Part shown: in pieces, positions 34,048 through 46,301 of the stretch
How the letters are laid out: every line of letters begins with the position of its first letter
Position numbering within the stretch: the first letter of the stretch is position 1
From: Impatiens glandulifera
Taxonomy: Eukaryota > Streptophyta > Magnoliopsida > Ericales > Balsaminaceae
DNA length: 64,000 nucleotides
Assembly: GCF_907164915.1 (NCBI RefSeq)
Contig: NC_061869.1
Coordinates: 22,545,125 to 22,609,124 of the forward strand
Direction: 5' to 3'
Program-made: the position numbers and the translations under genes
The notes under the pieces: generated by a model
What the model saw: only the letters and a program-made list of their open reading frames with translations
Database searches by the model: none
Told to the model about the DNA's origin: nothing

Positions 34048-34213
34048 GTTAATTTTTTTTAATTATGTTAATACTTAGAGTTAGATGGTTAGCTTATAAT
34101 TTTTTCATGTAAAATCTAGAGTTCTCTTTTACTTTTACAGAATAATAATAATAATAATACAAACTTGCTTTCTTGTTATCTTGCTTATTTGTGAATAGAA
34201 AAATAAAATCCTC

Positions 34214-34214
<1 letters not shown>

Positions 34215-34252
<38 letters not shown>
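34215..34252. repeat. (AT)n microsatellite
   Basis: About 19 AT units between the two captured fragments. Confidence 0.95.
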
Positions 34253-34255
<3 letters not shown>

Positions 34256-34302
34256 TTAAGTTGGTATTTGGATGGATGATCAATATTACACCTTGACCGA
34301 CC

Positions 34303-34679
34303 CTAGACTAGGAAAGAATCGAGCACGGTTCTGAGTGTATTCTGATTGGTCGGCGTCCACTGCTTATCGTTTGCACTGACCACAAACAGAATGACAGTGT
34401 TACCCTTGGCAGTTGCTTTAGCTAGATTATGGGAGCCAGTCAGAGCATATGGAGTCTCCAGGGTATATTTGTAATACTGCATCATGATGATGAAAATTAA
34501 GGTAGTAATTAGTAACACATTGTTGATAAACATGAGATTAGGGGTTGTTGTAAGGATAATATACCGTTTGATCTCCAATCTTTTCGACGGAAGAGTCAAG
34601 AAGTTCATCAGGGTCAAATGAATTTCTTGTGACAAAAGGACCAAGAGAGAGAAGCAATAACCTTTGTTCTTCTTCCTCA
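34303..34679 (-). pseudogene. captured C-terminal fragment of a PsbP-domain protein gene
   Basis: On the minus strand, exon-like 34679-34565 encodes LGPFVTRNSFDPDELLDSS and VEKIGDQT, then a GT donor; an acceptor at 34477 leads to 34476-34303, encoding YYKYTLETPYALTGSHNLAKA, TAKGNTVILFVVSANDKQW and LDSFLV with a stop. Reading frame is kept across the splice. This is the end of a PsbP-domain (oxygen-evolving-complex-like, thylakoid lumen) protein. The transit peptide and N-terminal half are missing. It lies inside the Pack-MULE, opposite in strand to the other captured gene. Confidence 0.75.
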
Positions 34680-35422
34680 CTAATACACACCCAACTCAGC
34701 TATCCCCACTTATTAATAAATTTATTAATTTCGTTTTACATATTGCGTAGTACGCAATTAAATTGCAATTAAATCCACGCCCCACCCACGCCCAAGTCCC
34801 ACCCACGCACTACCCCACGCCCTCGCACAACCCCCACGCCCACCTCCACGATCCACGCCCCATTCACAAATCATTCAGATTAAACTACACTTCTCGGATC
34901 AAAACATTTCAAACCAAAACAATAAAACTAACTAAGCATTTCAACCTTAAACCCTAACTAAAGCCTAAATTCTAAACTAAAACCCTAAACCATAAAACTT
35001 CATACTCAACATGCAAAAAACGGAAAAATCATTGGGGAGTAGAACTAACTAAGCATTACTAACCTCAGTAATGCTGGGCGAACGTCGGGCTCAGCGTCTC
35101 CGGAGCTTGGCGATCGTCGGGAGTCGGCCTGTTTGTGATTTCAGGGAGCAACGGTAGCTGGGGCTGGAGCAAGGTCACCGGGGAAGATAGGGGGACGGCG
35201 GCTGGGGCTGGAGCAATGTCGTCGGGTAGAGATGGGGAGAAATTGGGAAGGAGAAATGGGGGGAAAAGGAAAATGAAAAGGAAGAAGAAGAAGAAAAAAA
35301 AAAGAAAAATGTTAGTAAGAGTAAAAAGGGGAAATTTTTATAAAAAAGGTTAAAAATAAAATTTGATATTTTTGAGGTTAAATATGAGTTAAGGGTCATT
35401 TGATCAAATTTCCCGCTTAAGG

Positions 35423-36629
35423 CGTATCAGATCAGGTCATGAGTCACCAGAGCGGGAGTGGGTCTCCGACATCGGTTGCAAACAAGGAGTTATCAGTCAA
35501 AAATTGAGAAAACAAAAATTGAGCGTTTTTTTACTTATGATGAATTGAAGAAATCTAATTCGATCGAAAGTTTTCAAATCATGCAAGGAACATATTACAA
35601 TCAAGAAATGGTAGAAAATGACGATAATTAAACAAACACAAACTCAAGTTTATTCAAAATAAAATTTTGTTCATAAATTGAATTACAGGTTGAATGGAGA
35701 CTTACACTGAACTCCAAATGTTTCCTAGAAGCTATATAAAACTTTTGAAAAGCCTAACAAACAATCAAACAAGCTCTCACAAAAAAATGAAAAATCTAAA
35801 AAACACTTTAAGAACACGAAAATGACAGCTTGTTCTCAGGGCAATTTTAGTTGTTGTCTTTTGAGGGGACGATTCCTATAGAATGTATGAGTCTATTTAT
35901 ACTAGTCGGGGAGCCTATTACCTTAACTATGTCAATAAATTGATTTCCCCCTTTTCAGCGACTACAAGAACTTCATATATAATGAAATTGGAGATCCACA
36001 AGTGTGTTTAGATCAATTGATTTGGGTCATTGGATTTATTGTCCAATTCCGGTCATTAGAATATTCGTGTGGTAGAAATAGATTATTTAATCGAAAATTA
36101 GATTTCTTGATTTTTCTAATTATTTTGTTCGTCGATCTTCCCATCTAAAATCGATGATTTGTTGTTGTCCTTTGTAAAATCTTATTTGCACCAATGAGAT
36201 CTCAATGTCGAGGTGGTCATTTAATTTCTTTCCAATCGCGAGACAATACATCCAAAAGAATTGTAGGATTTCCTGAAAATCGAGTTGTGCTTGTTGTTCT
36301 TGAGGATCTAGTTCTTTGGCTAGCCGAGGAAAAAGGAGGACTCGCTAAAGAAATTGTCCTACTGGCAGCCACATTGGTGATATGTGTCAAGAGTCACGCG
36401 CTTGTGATCTTCTTATGTCGATAAGATACCGTTTTAAAAAAAAATATATTTTATTTTAAAATTTTGGTGCAATGAATCTGTACGCACTAAAAATTTACAT
36501 CCCAATTTATAATATTAAAATATTTATTTTGATTTATTTTAAATAAATAAAATTAAAATAATTAACACTATTACCAAAAAAATAAAAAATAAAATCATTA
36601 AAAAAATCCAATTATTAAAATGGTTGATT
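35423..36629. other. intergenic; possible retroelement debris
   Basis: No domain recognised. A 76-codon open frame (36194-36424) has Leu/Val-rich stretches but no family match that I can support. The A/T composition and the phrase tataaaacttttgaaaagcc are LTR-like, but no boundaries were found. Confidence 0.3.
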
Positions 36630-36966
36630 CAAGGCCTCGTTTGATATTTGGGTTATCAGGATATTGACTGGGTTTCTTCTAAAAACCCATGTTTGACCAA
36701 ATTAGGTAAAAATCTAAGTTTTTTTTTCTTCCAATTTTACCCTTCTAATTATTTATTTATTTCTATCTTATCTTATCCTCTCCTCTCTTCTCAAATCTCA
36801 TTTCCACTAATACATTATCAAATGTCAGATAATTCAGATTCTCTCTCTAACCCAAATCAATTATCAATTCCACTGATTCCATTTGATCTCATTATCTGAA
36901 TCAGATATAATTCTGATTCTATTCTAACCCATTTGATCTTCCTTTCTCCTCTGATTTTTCCACTCA

Positions 36967-37060
36967 CTCAACCGATAAGTTCTTTCAACTCAACCGATCA
37001 GTTCCTTCAACTCAACCGATTAGTTCCTTCAACTCAACCTGATCAGTTTTCAACTCAACC
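36967..37060. repeat. 22-bp subterminal tandem repeats of the Harbinger element
   Basis: Three full copies of ctcaaccgat(a/c/t)agttc(t/c)ttcaa, then a 21-bp variant and a partial copy. The position, about 330 bp inside the left end, would suit transposase or ORF1 binding; that is inference. Confidence 0.85.
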
Positions 37061-37860
37061 TTTATCAGGAATCTGATCAGAAATCAGTAAATATTTTTAG
37101 CGAATATTTTCAGCGAATATGAAGCAGGTAAGATTCATTCTCATCCTTCATGATCAATTTTCATCATTCATCAACCCTATATAAACTTGATCATTGATAC
37201 TTTGTAGTTACCTGGAAATAACTCATTTAAAAAAAATCTAAGATCTTCGTCGCATCCTAATTCCAGGTGAACGGCTGCAACTCCAGGTTAGTCTTCTGTT
37301 CTGTTCTCATATGCTTTTTATTTTGTATACTGATTAGTACCGCTTTTCATTTCGTATGCGGTTTAGTACCGTTCTTTAAATAGAGAGATTTTTAGTTTGA
37401 ACATATACTAATTAGTGCTGCTTTTCATTTCATTTTGTATGCTGATCAGTAAGATTTCCGTTAAAAGAGTTTTTTTGTTTAAACATATATTAGTTACTGC
37501 TTGTGAATGAGCTAATTAAAAAATAATAATAATAATTGAAATTATAATTATAATTATTATTATTATATATAATTATACTGCTGTCTGTGACTTACTGTGA
37601 ATGAAGTAATTTATAAAAGAATATGAATATAGTCTATGAATGAAGTAATTTATAAAAGAATATGAATCTGTGTATTGTTTTGGTAGAATATTTAAGTTAT
37701 AGAAAAAGAATAATACATGTATCTATTATATCGGTGTATTTATTTGGTAGAATATTTAAGTTATATAAATGATGTATATATGGTACAATAGATATGATAG
37801 TATATGAAGATAATATTACCCGCTGGATTTTATAATAATAACTTCCTTTCAGTTAGGAAA

Positions 37861-38995
37861 ATGAGTTTGTCAAAGTGGCAAGGTATTGCTCCAAATACTG
37901 TGAAGAGGGAAGCATGTCCCGAAAGAGCAACCTACTTTCTTGAACTATTAGTCATTGAAAAAGAGAATAAAAAACTTGTAGAAGGAGGGCTTCGGAAACC
38001 CACATGTGAAATGTTGGCTGAAAGATTATGGGAGAGATTTCGAATTTATCACACAAATGAATAATTCAAAAACCAATTCAAGAATAAAAAAAAATATGGA
38101 ACTTGATATGCCGGGCTAGAAAATCAACTGGAATCGGATTTAACAACGACACAAAAGAGATTACGGCCTCAAACGAATGGTGGGCAGAACATAAGGTAAT
38201 AATATTTCAATTGAAATTAGAAAGTCAATCCACAATAAATTTTTATTGGATTCTAATTTTATTGGATTTTTTTTTAGAATTGGAAAGGGCTATTACAATT
38301 AAAAAACAAACAAATAGCAGATTATGACTTGTTGGAAAAAAAATTGGGGGTTCATCGTGCTGCTACTGGTGAAAATATGGAACATGCATTAAATATAGAC
38401 GAGTAGTCTGGCGATTCTGATAAAACCATTGATGAAGGTTTTCATGACCCACTTGTTGGTAACCAGAGCCAAGGTACGGAGTCTAATTATGAAAGTTCAG
38501 GGAGCAAACGAAAAGCAAGTTCATCCAATGCACCCCCAATAGAAGAACGCATGATTATCTCCTTGCAAAAAAGTAATTTCTATGTTCTTTCAAGAGAAAG
38601 ATAAGCATAAAGAGAAATCTGACTACATGAATATATCGGAACCGTATGAATACACGAATGATAGTATGCAGTTTGCACACGGTTCTGTAAATCCATCGGT
38701 GGGGTCTCAACCTTCTATAAAGAAGTGTATAGACACAATGCTTAAAGTACACAAAATTAGTAGCAGATCAAAGCTCAACAGAGTTGGAGTGAATTTTTTC
38801 AGTGCCCTTCCAGATCTAATGGTTAGTTTCTTGGAAATTGATGATCAAGAAGAACAATTAGACTATCTTCGGTTCATAGTTGATGAAAATAAACATATTC
38901 GTCCAGGAACAATGAGTAAAGATCTCCCAAGTCATCAACCCTGTGACCTTAATTTTCCACCATACTATCCTTACCCACCACCACCGGATTATTGA
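37861..38995 (+). pseudogene. Harbinger ORF1, Myb/SANT-like protein, inactivated
   Basis: It begins MSLSKWQGIAPNTVKREACP and contains the usual features of plant Harbinger ORF1: a SANT-like block (TYFLELLVIEKENKK, CEMLAERLWERF), the STGIGFNNDTKEITASNEWW segment (38127-38190), a short intron after about 38194 ending at 38277, the NWKGLLQLKNKQI segment, and a C-terminal region to a stop at 38995. Damage: a stop at 38062-38064 where a Gln is expected, a frame change near 38100, a stop at 38404-38406 and another frame change near 38580. ORF1 normally brings the transposase to the ends, so this copy probably cannot move alone. Confidence 0.8.
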
Positions 38996-39247
38996 TCTGT
39001 TGTATTTGTTATTTAACCACTATCGTATTAATTATGTATGAGTTTTTTTAAGGTATTTAAGTATTTTGTTTAATTATGTGTCACCTTTATAATTAATATA
39101 TTATTATTAATAATATATGTTAATCTATGAATGTATTTTATAATTATATAGTTTAATTTTTATATTTTCATTACATTGCAGGAAAAAATGGATCATTCTA
39201 ATTTTCCATAAGAGTTAGACGAATATGATCTATCTTTCTTAACATTA

Positions 39248-40505
39248 TTGATGGAGATATTGGGAGACACGTTCAATTATTTATTAACACGCCCAATGAA
39301 GGATCCTTCTACTCGAGGTATGGAACTTGTACAAGTGATAATGTCTGACAATGAGAAATGTCTAAACATGATTAGAATGGAGACTCATTGTCTTAGACTA
39401 CTTATAGAACAACTTGTACAAGTGTATGGGTTGCATATCTTACGATCTTCAATTCGAGTTGAGGAACAAGTGGTGATGACCTTACAATATTTAGCACATG
39501 GTCATAATATGTCTTGTGTGGGAATAACATTTGGTCACTCTAAACAAACAGTATCTCGATACGTTTCAATGGTACTAAATTCCCTTCATCGACTAAGTAT
39601 TGCTGAGATACAACCGATTGATCAAAATATTATACATCCAAAGTTTACAACAACACCATTACGTCAAAAATTTAAGGTTTCAATTTATTTTTTAAATTTT
39701 ATATGTGTTGTCTTATGTAAGAAATTATCAAATTTATGTTGTCATATGTGCAGAATTGCATTGGTGCTATAGATGGTACTCACGTGGAAGTGTATCCTAA
39801 AGTAGAAAATTCGTATTGTTGGCGTGGACGATCGGGGCACACAACCACTAACGTAATAACAATATGTAACCATGATCTCATGTTCACTTATTTTGTGTCT
39901 GGTGCAGAAGGATCAATGCACGACTCAACGGTGCTTGATATAGCACGACATACTCCTCAATATCTTTTTCCACATCCACTCCCGGGTACGTTAATTAAAC
40001 ACATACCAGGTTTATTGTAAATAATACTATAACTAATTATTAATTTGTTACAGGAAAATATTATCTAGTTGATTTTGGATATTCAAATCAAATAGGGTAT
40101 TTAGCCCCATATCCTCGAACAAATTACCATCCTCATCATTTCGGAGGAGTACTTCCTTCTACGAGAAAAGAGATGTTCAATATGCAACACTCTTCGCTAA
40201 GATCAACCATAGAGAGGACATTCGGAATTTGGAAAAATAAGTGGCGAATTATCTCAAACGGAAAATCATTACGTGAATTTAATCTTAAGAAACAACTTCA
40301 AATAATTCAAGCAACTGCAGGTTTACATAATTTTGTTCGGAAGAATAATATAGAAGTCATAGTGGATGATAACCCCAACGATGACACTGAAGTACTAGTA
40401 GACGATGATATTTTATTGTCGCCTAATGTTTTATCTCGTAATGAAATGGATCAATTTCGAGATAAGCTTTCTAAAAAAGTGTATGATTGTATTAGACATG
40501 AATAA
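39248..40505 (+). CDS. PIF/Harbinger DDE transposase (DDE_Tnp_4)
   Basis: Three exons, 39248-39676, 39754-39985 and 40054-40505, GT-AG with matching phases, giving about 370 residues. Catalytic signatures are in order: IGAIDGTHV (first Asp), GAEGSMHDSTVLD (second Asp), VDFGYSNQIGYLAPY, and the third acidic residue in STIERTFGIWKNKW. An HTH-like region (VVMTLQYLAHGH...FGHSKQTVSRYV) precedes them. The natural start was probably at 39189 (MDHSNFP), where a TAA at codon 8 now interrupts; the first downstream Met is used here. The core is unbroken, so a shortened protein is possible. It acts with ORF1 in the nucleus to excise and insert Harbinger elements. Confidence 0.88.
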
Positions 40506-41109
40506 ATGATAATTTTATATGGGTTGTTTAAGATTTTATTGTCATTACTTTTTTTTATTTGAATGTCGTGTATTATATGAATACAAATAAAATTTTGATA
40601 ATAAATGAGTTTATATAAGATTGTTAGAGTTGCAATATTTTTTTTTAAAATTACATTCTAATATTTTTTTATTTTATTAAATTGAAAAAATATGAACTTA
40701 AATTAATTAATATATTTATTTAAAATTATGGTTTATAGTTAGTTTATATAAAAAATAAAGTTAGAATAAATTTGTTTATAAATATTTAATTTAGATGAGA
40801 TATTTTTATAAATTAATTAATATTTGTTAGATAAATATATAAATTTTATTTTTTAGTATAATTAATTATTTATTTGAATTATTTAAAATTTAAATGTTAT
40901 GATAAATAATATGATATGTTATAGTTATATTTATATGGGGTTTTAATTTTTATTTAAGATAATTAATAAAAATAATATTAAATTTAATTAAAGGGTAGTT
41001 TTGGTATTTTAATTAATAAAATGATTGATTTGAGTTGTGATGGGATTGTTGGGGTTTGGGATAAAACCTGGGTATTATCCCAATAACCCAAAGATCAAAT
41101 GAGGCCCAA

Positions 41110-41455
41110 GAGTATCAAACTAAACTATGTGTAAGGATGTCTCAACAACACATCACTTCTTTTTCTTTTATTTAATTTTTCTCCAATGAGACATATTCTC
41201 ATTTTGGATTGTTCTCACTTCTATTTCAGTACTCAAATGACCACTTCTTTCACATTCATCACCACCTATTTCTTTTACCTAGGTGCGGACTTCCTTCTTC
41301 GGTGTTGCTGTTATTCCCCATGAGTAGTGGTTCTCGACCAATGATCGGTGATATTTTCTACAGCGATTTTTTTTTCTTTCTTGGTATCCCGTTTGAAGTG
41401 ACTTTCCTCCTTTATTGTTCTCGTTAAGTGACCTTCTTTCTCCTTCTTGGATGTT
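41110..41455. other. short spacer between Harbinger and Copia elements
   Basis: T/C-rich sequence without a recognised feature. Confidence 0.4.
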
Positions 41456-41607
41456 CTTGTCCGCTTGTTATTGTTTAGGGATTATCATGTTTGATTATTT
41501 TGTAGCATTTCTTATCTCTCACACCTTATCATTAACTCATTGATTTTACGTTTTCCATATTCTTCTAAATGCTCAATTCCACCTGCAACAGTTAACAAAA
41601 ATGTTTT
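41456..41607. repeat. flanking direct repeat A (152 bp), left copy
   Basis: cttgtccgcttgttattg through to aacaaaaatgtttt. It is nearly identical to 48561-48713 on the other side of the Copia element and is not part of the LTRs. Confidence 0.93.
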
Positions 41608-42380
41608 AATCTAATCTAAACATCTAATCATATGATCCATGCATAATTGATAGAATCATGATATATAGATTATAGTAATATACCTTTGATGCGTGAACCG
41701 GATCAGATCTGGTAGTAATGAATAATCGAGAGCCCCACGTGTTGCTCCTCTACTTGGTTCACACGAGCCCGACTAGATCTCTTTACTTTCAACTGCTAGG
41801 ACGAAAGAGACAAAGGGGAAGCAATCCAATTGCTAGATTTAAAAGATGATTTCTTTCTTTTCTTCTTACAAGTTACCACCGTAATATGGCAAAAAACCAT
41901 TTTTGAAAGAGGAACAATTCTCTCTATTATCATGTCTCTCGTGTCTCTTGCAAAACCCGTGAATATTTATCTCTTAAATAAAATTCATTACCTAATTAAG
42001 GAGAGCGAATCAAAAGATAACAAAAAACAAAAACGTATGGCCTTATTACCTTTTGTATTCTCTTATTAATTAGTCTTAGCTCCATAATTTAACCATTAAT
42101 TATATATTATTTTATTTCACAAATAAATAATATTTCTTATTATTAATAATATCTAATCTGTATTAATAATTAACCATCCTTCTCGTTTATCTAGTCTGTC
42201 AACTCTAAGTGTGTGACCTCATAGGACCCGATTATAATAGTTATAGGTTTAACCCCATTAATCGTAGTTGACTTCTAGCAAAGCACTATGACTCCTAAAA
42301 TAATCGGATTAAATTATATCTGTTAATTTGTCCTATCCAAGTTTAGTCATTGCACATTAAATTAAAGGACACAATCCTTA
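41608..42380 (-). repeat. left (3') LTR of the Copia element, outer end truncated
   Basis: Matches the right LTR from taaacatctaatcatatgat inward to ggacacaat-cctt. The first ~38 bp of the LTR are missing. Confidence 0.9.
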
Positions 42381-43216
42381 AATCTCCCACTTGTCCTTAA
42401 ACAAGTGTGCAATATAAGATACCTTTGTCTCTTAATGTCTTATTTGATGATATGGTGACATTCATACATTTTATCAAATATGTTTCTTGAACTCTGAGTT
42501 TGAACTGTCAATTAAACGGATGATTCATATTAATCCATCCGAGCATGGCCATGCATTTTCAGTTCTCGCTCTTCAAGTGGCCGAGACACCATTCCTGTTC
42601 AATGTATCACAGTATACATGAAGTAGGAGGACTTCTCCATTCTTGTAGGACTATGGCTCCCACTCAATTTTTAGCAATCCCAACTACTGCCTTTATAACT
42701 CCCTTTTACGGAAAGCGTTTAACAGTGTCAAAGAAATACTAATCATCAAGTGAGGCCACAACATACTCATGTCTGAGGAATCTACTAAACATGGTTTAAC
42801 TTAAAACTCTACAATCTCTTTTGGAGAGTCTTAAGGTGGGTGAGTCTTACATGTATCATCCATACACATATATGTAATTGACTAGACATCTCCATGTCCT
42901 TATAGCCCATGAAACCTGACGCTATCAGTCAACTTACAATATAGTAACTTATAAAATCATCTATGTCCATTTGATGATTTCAAACTATAGACTTTTAATA
43001 ATTCAAAACTTCATTTCACTTAGTGGGGTTTTATTCACCAGAACACTTAAGGTGATCCCATTTGTTAATAATGAATTATTTGGACATATTATTCAATATC
43101 GATAAAACAATATAAATAAGGATGAAATATCATATATCATAAAATCATCAAGTCAAACATAAAACTGGTGTCTAACACTCATAAATATATAATGTAATAC
43201 AAAAGCAAACTCAAAG

Positions 43217-46200
43217 TCATTTTCCAATGTGCTTGAGACCCTTAGCCCTAGTGTGACTCTCATGCTTGGGCCTAGGCATAGGTTTGGTCAGTGGATCTGC
43301 AATATTGTCAAGAGTATGCACCTTACACATCCTAATGTCACCCATAGTGATGATGTGTCGAATAAGGTGATACTTTCTCATAATGTGTCTGGATTTGGAG
43401 CTCGAACTCGGTTCATTTGCCTGAGCTATGGAACCATTGTTGTCACAATAGATGTCGATAGGCATTGAAATGCTAGGAACAACACTAAGTTCATCTAGGA
43501 ACTTCCCCATCCAAACGACCTCCTTTGCTGCTTCACTAGCAGCAATGTACTCAGCCTCTATTGTAGAATCTGCTATAGTACCTTGCTTGGAGCTCTTTCA
43601 GCTCACAGCTCCTCCGTTAAGGATAAAGACATAACCCGATTGAGACTCAAAGCCATCTCGGTCAGTCTGAAAGCTTGCATCAGTATAGCTTTGTACGATC
43701 AATTTTTCATCTCCCCCATATACTAAGAAATCATCCTTTGTTCTTCTTAAGTACTTCAGGATATTCTTAGCTGCACTCCAGTGTGCTTCTCCAGGACTTG
43801 ATTGGTATCTGCTACACATGTTCAAAGCATATGCAACACCTAGACGTGTACATACCATGGCATACATGATAGATCCTATAACAGAAGCATATGAGATCTT
43901 GTTCATCTTCTCAAGCTCAGCAGGTGTTTTAGGACACTGCGTCTTGCTGAGATATACACCTTGTTGAATGGGTAAAAATCCCTTCTTGGAATCTTGCATC
44001 TTGAATCTATTAAGAATCTTATCAATATAAGTTCTTTGACTTAATCCAAGAAGCCTCTTAGATTTATCTCTATAGATCTTAATTTCAAGTATGTACTTGG
44101 CCTTTCCTAAGTCTTTCATTGAGAAACATTTCTTCAGCCATTCTTTTACGGACTCTAGCATCGGAATGTCATTCCCAATAAGTAGTATGTCATCCACATA
44201 CAAGACTAAGAAGGCTGCCTTATTCCCACTAAACTTCTTGTAAACACAAGGATCCTCTTCGCATCTAATGAATTCAAACTCTTTGATCTTTTCATAAAAT
44301 CGAAAGTTCCAACTCCTGGATGCTTGCTTAAGTCCATAAATAGACTTCTTAAGCTTGCATACCTTCCCAGCATGATTTGGATCTTAAAAACCTTCAGGTT
44401 GTGTCATGTACACATCCTCTTCCAAAAAACCATTTAGAAAAGCGGTTTTGACATCCATTTGCCATATCTCATAGTCATAATATGCAGCAATAGCTAGGAT
44501 TATCCTAATGGATCTAATCATGACAACTGGTGAAAATGTCTCGTCATAGTCTATACCATGAATCTGTCTAAAATCTTTGACAACTAGTCTTGCCTTGTAA
44601 ACAGATGCATTTCCATCCTTGTCATTTTTTAGTTTGAAAATCCATTTGCTTCCTATGGGTTTTACCCCCATCTGGCAAATCTATCAAGTCCCATACTTGA
44701 TTTTCAAACATCGAATCCATTTCAGACCTCATGGCGTCAAGCCATTTATTGGAGTCTAGACCCGTCACTGCTTGCTTATAGGTCGAAGGCTCACTATGTT
44801 CTAGCATAAGAACATCAAGGCTTACATTTAAGATGAAATCATCATAACGTCTTGGTTGTACCCTTGGCCTTTCCGATCTACGAGTGGGTTCAACTTGTTC
44901 AATAACTAAATCCGGAACATGATCTACAACTGTTTGTAGATCCTCTTGTTTCGGTTCTTGGATGATATGAGGCCCTAAGCCTTCAAAAGTAATCATCTCT
45001 GCATCGACATCATCCATGTCATTTTGTTGTTGAGTTTGTTGCTCTTCATCATCTTGAACTGTTTCAAGATGAATATTTCTCCCACTTGACTTGTTGGAAA
45101 GGAACTCTCTTTCCAAAAAGACACTATCCCTTGCAACAAACACCTTTTGCTGAGTTGGATTGTAGAAGTAATATCCAAAACTTCCTTTTGGATACCCTAT
45201 AAAAGCATTTATCTGATTTTGGGGCAAGCTTCTCTGTTTGTAAACGTTTTACATAAGCTTCACGTCCCCATATTTTCAGAAAAGACAACTTTGGAACCTT
45301 TCCGGTCCATATCTCATATGAAGTTTTGTCTACAGTTCTTGACGGAGTCCTATTTAGTGTAAGTACAGCGGTAGTGAGGGCATATCCCCAGAAGGATACC
45401 GGAAGATTAACAAAATTCATCATTGATCGGACCATGTCTAACAAAGTCCTGTTTCTCCTTTCAGACACACCATTTAGCTGAGGTGTTCCTGGGGTAGACA
45501 ACTGTGTTACTATCCCACAGTTTTTTCAAATGATGATCAAATTCGTGGCTCAAGTACTCACCACCACGATCAGATCGAAGTGCTTTTATTTTCTTGCCAC
45601 TTTGAGTCTCTACTTCGTTTTGAAATTCCTTGAACTTTTCAAAGGACTCTGATTTATGTGACATAAGGTAAATATACCCATATCTACTCATGTCATCAGT
45701 AAATGTGATGAAGTATCTATAGTCACCTCTAGCTTCAGTGCTCATTGGACCACATACATCAGTATGTATTACGCCCAGTAGTTCAATAGCCCTTTCAAAC
45801 GTTCCTTTGAAAGGTGACCTTGTCATCTTGCCCATCAGACATGATTCACATGTATCAATGGATTCAAAATCCATGTCTTTTAGAAGCCCATCTTTGTGGA
45901 TCTTCTTCATGCGATTCGCACTAATGTGACCCAATCGACAATGCCATGGGTAGGCCTCACTCAAACTATTTAATTTTTGTCTTTTGTTATTTATGTTATA
46001 CAATTCTGATTTGAGATCCAATACAAAGAGTCCATTACTCATTGGAGCAGTCGCATAGAAAATATCATTCTTAAAAACAGAAATACTTCCATTTTTAATG
46101 CTAAATTCAAAACCTTCAGAATGTAATATAGCAACCGAAACAAAGTTCTTAGTAATGCAAGTAACATAATAACAATTATTCAATTCTAATACTAAACCAG

Positions 46201-46220
46201 AAGGTAAAGATAGACTTAAA
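43217..46220 (-). pseudogene. Copia pol: integrase, reverse transcriptase, RNase H (broken)
   Basis: On the minus strand: 46183-45461 has the GAG-pre-integrase HCRLGH..CESCLMGKMTRSPF and the integrase core (IHTDVCGPM, ITFTDDMSRYG, LRSDRGGEYLS); a frameshift near 45480; 45501-45124 continues with NGVSERRNRTLLDMVRSMM; a frameshift near 45200; 45227-44622 is the integrase tail; a frameshift near 44650; 44671-44384 starts reverse transcriptase (GSKWIFKLKND, YKARLVVKDF, MDVKTAFLNG) and ends with a stop after QPEGF where Glu is expected; 44203-43598 has the YVDDILL active site; a stop follows GGAVS; 43510-43217 is the RNase H end (IEAEYIAASEAAKE, HTLDNIADPLTKP). Protease is not clearly seen. Dead pol gene. 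Confidence 0.92.
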
Positions 46221-46301
46221 TCTCATACGGTAAGTGCAGCAACACTTGCTCCATTTCCAACGCGCAGGTCTATCTCCCCTTTCTTCACTTGTCTTTTATT
46301 T

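Larger units (their letters stand above)
31616..35413. mobile_element. Pack-MULE carrying host gene fragments
   Basis: Very long terminal inverted repeats (left about 31616-32520, right about 34685-35413) start GAAAATTTGATCAAATGACC and GGAAATTTGATCAAATGACC. They share, in inverse order, the t/c-rich or ga-rich tract, a cagtaatg..gttagta stretch, a tttagggttta tract, and the gcgtggg minisatellite. Nine-base flanks AGCTTAAGG (31607-31615) and CGCTTAAGG (35414-35422) match at eight of nine positions, the target-site duplication length typical of MULEs. The interior lacks a transposase and instead holds host-derived pieces: a tRNA-Phe part, two in-phase exons of an unknown gene (+) and two exons of a PsbP-domain gene (-). 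It is non-autonomous and would need MULE transposase in trans. Confidence 0.88.
36633..41106 (+). mobile_element. PIF/Harbinger DNA transposon, near-complete
   Basis: Terminal inverted repeats GGCCTCGTTTGATATTTGGG (left) and GGCCTCATTTGATCTTTGGG (right end read in reverse) bound a 4,474-bp element. The 3-bp flanks CAA (36630-36632) and CAA (41107-41109) form a target duplication of Harbinger length, though TAA/TTA is the usual choice. It encodes the two standard proteins in the same orientation: a Myb/SANT-like DNA-binding ORF1, broken here, and a DDE transposase with an intact catalytic core. Subterminal 22-bp repeats lie at 36967-37060. Confidence 0.93.

Noticed and set aside
34303..34680. 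A single 125-codon minus-strand protein
   Set aside because: Only the last 58 codons are PsbP-like in this frame. The first part is out of frame with the upstream PsbP exon and reads through the intron.
36194..36424. 76-codon plus frame that could be a small gene
   Set aside because: No recognisable domain, splice context or promoter; left as possible debris.
36967..37060. Possible CRISPR-like repeats
   Set aside because: The units are directly adjacent without spacers and lie in a eukaryotic transposon.
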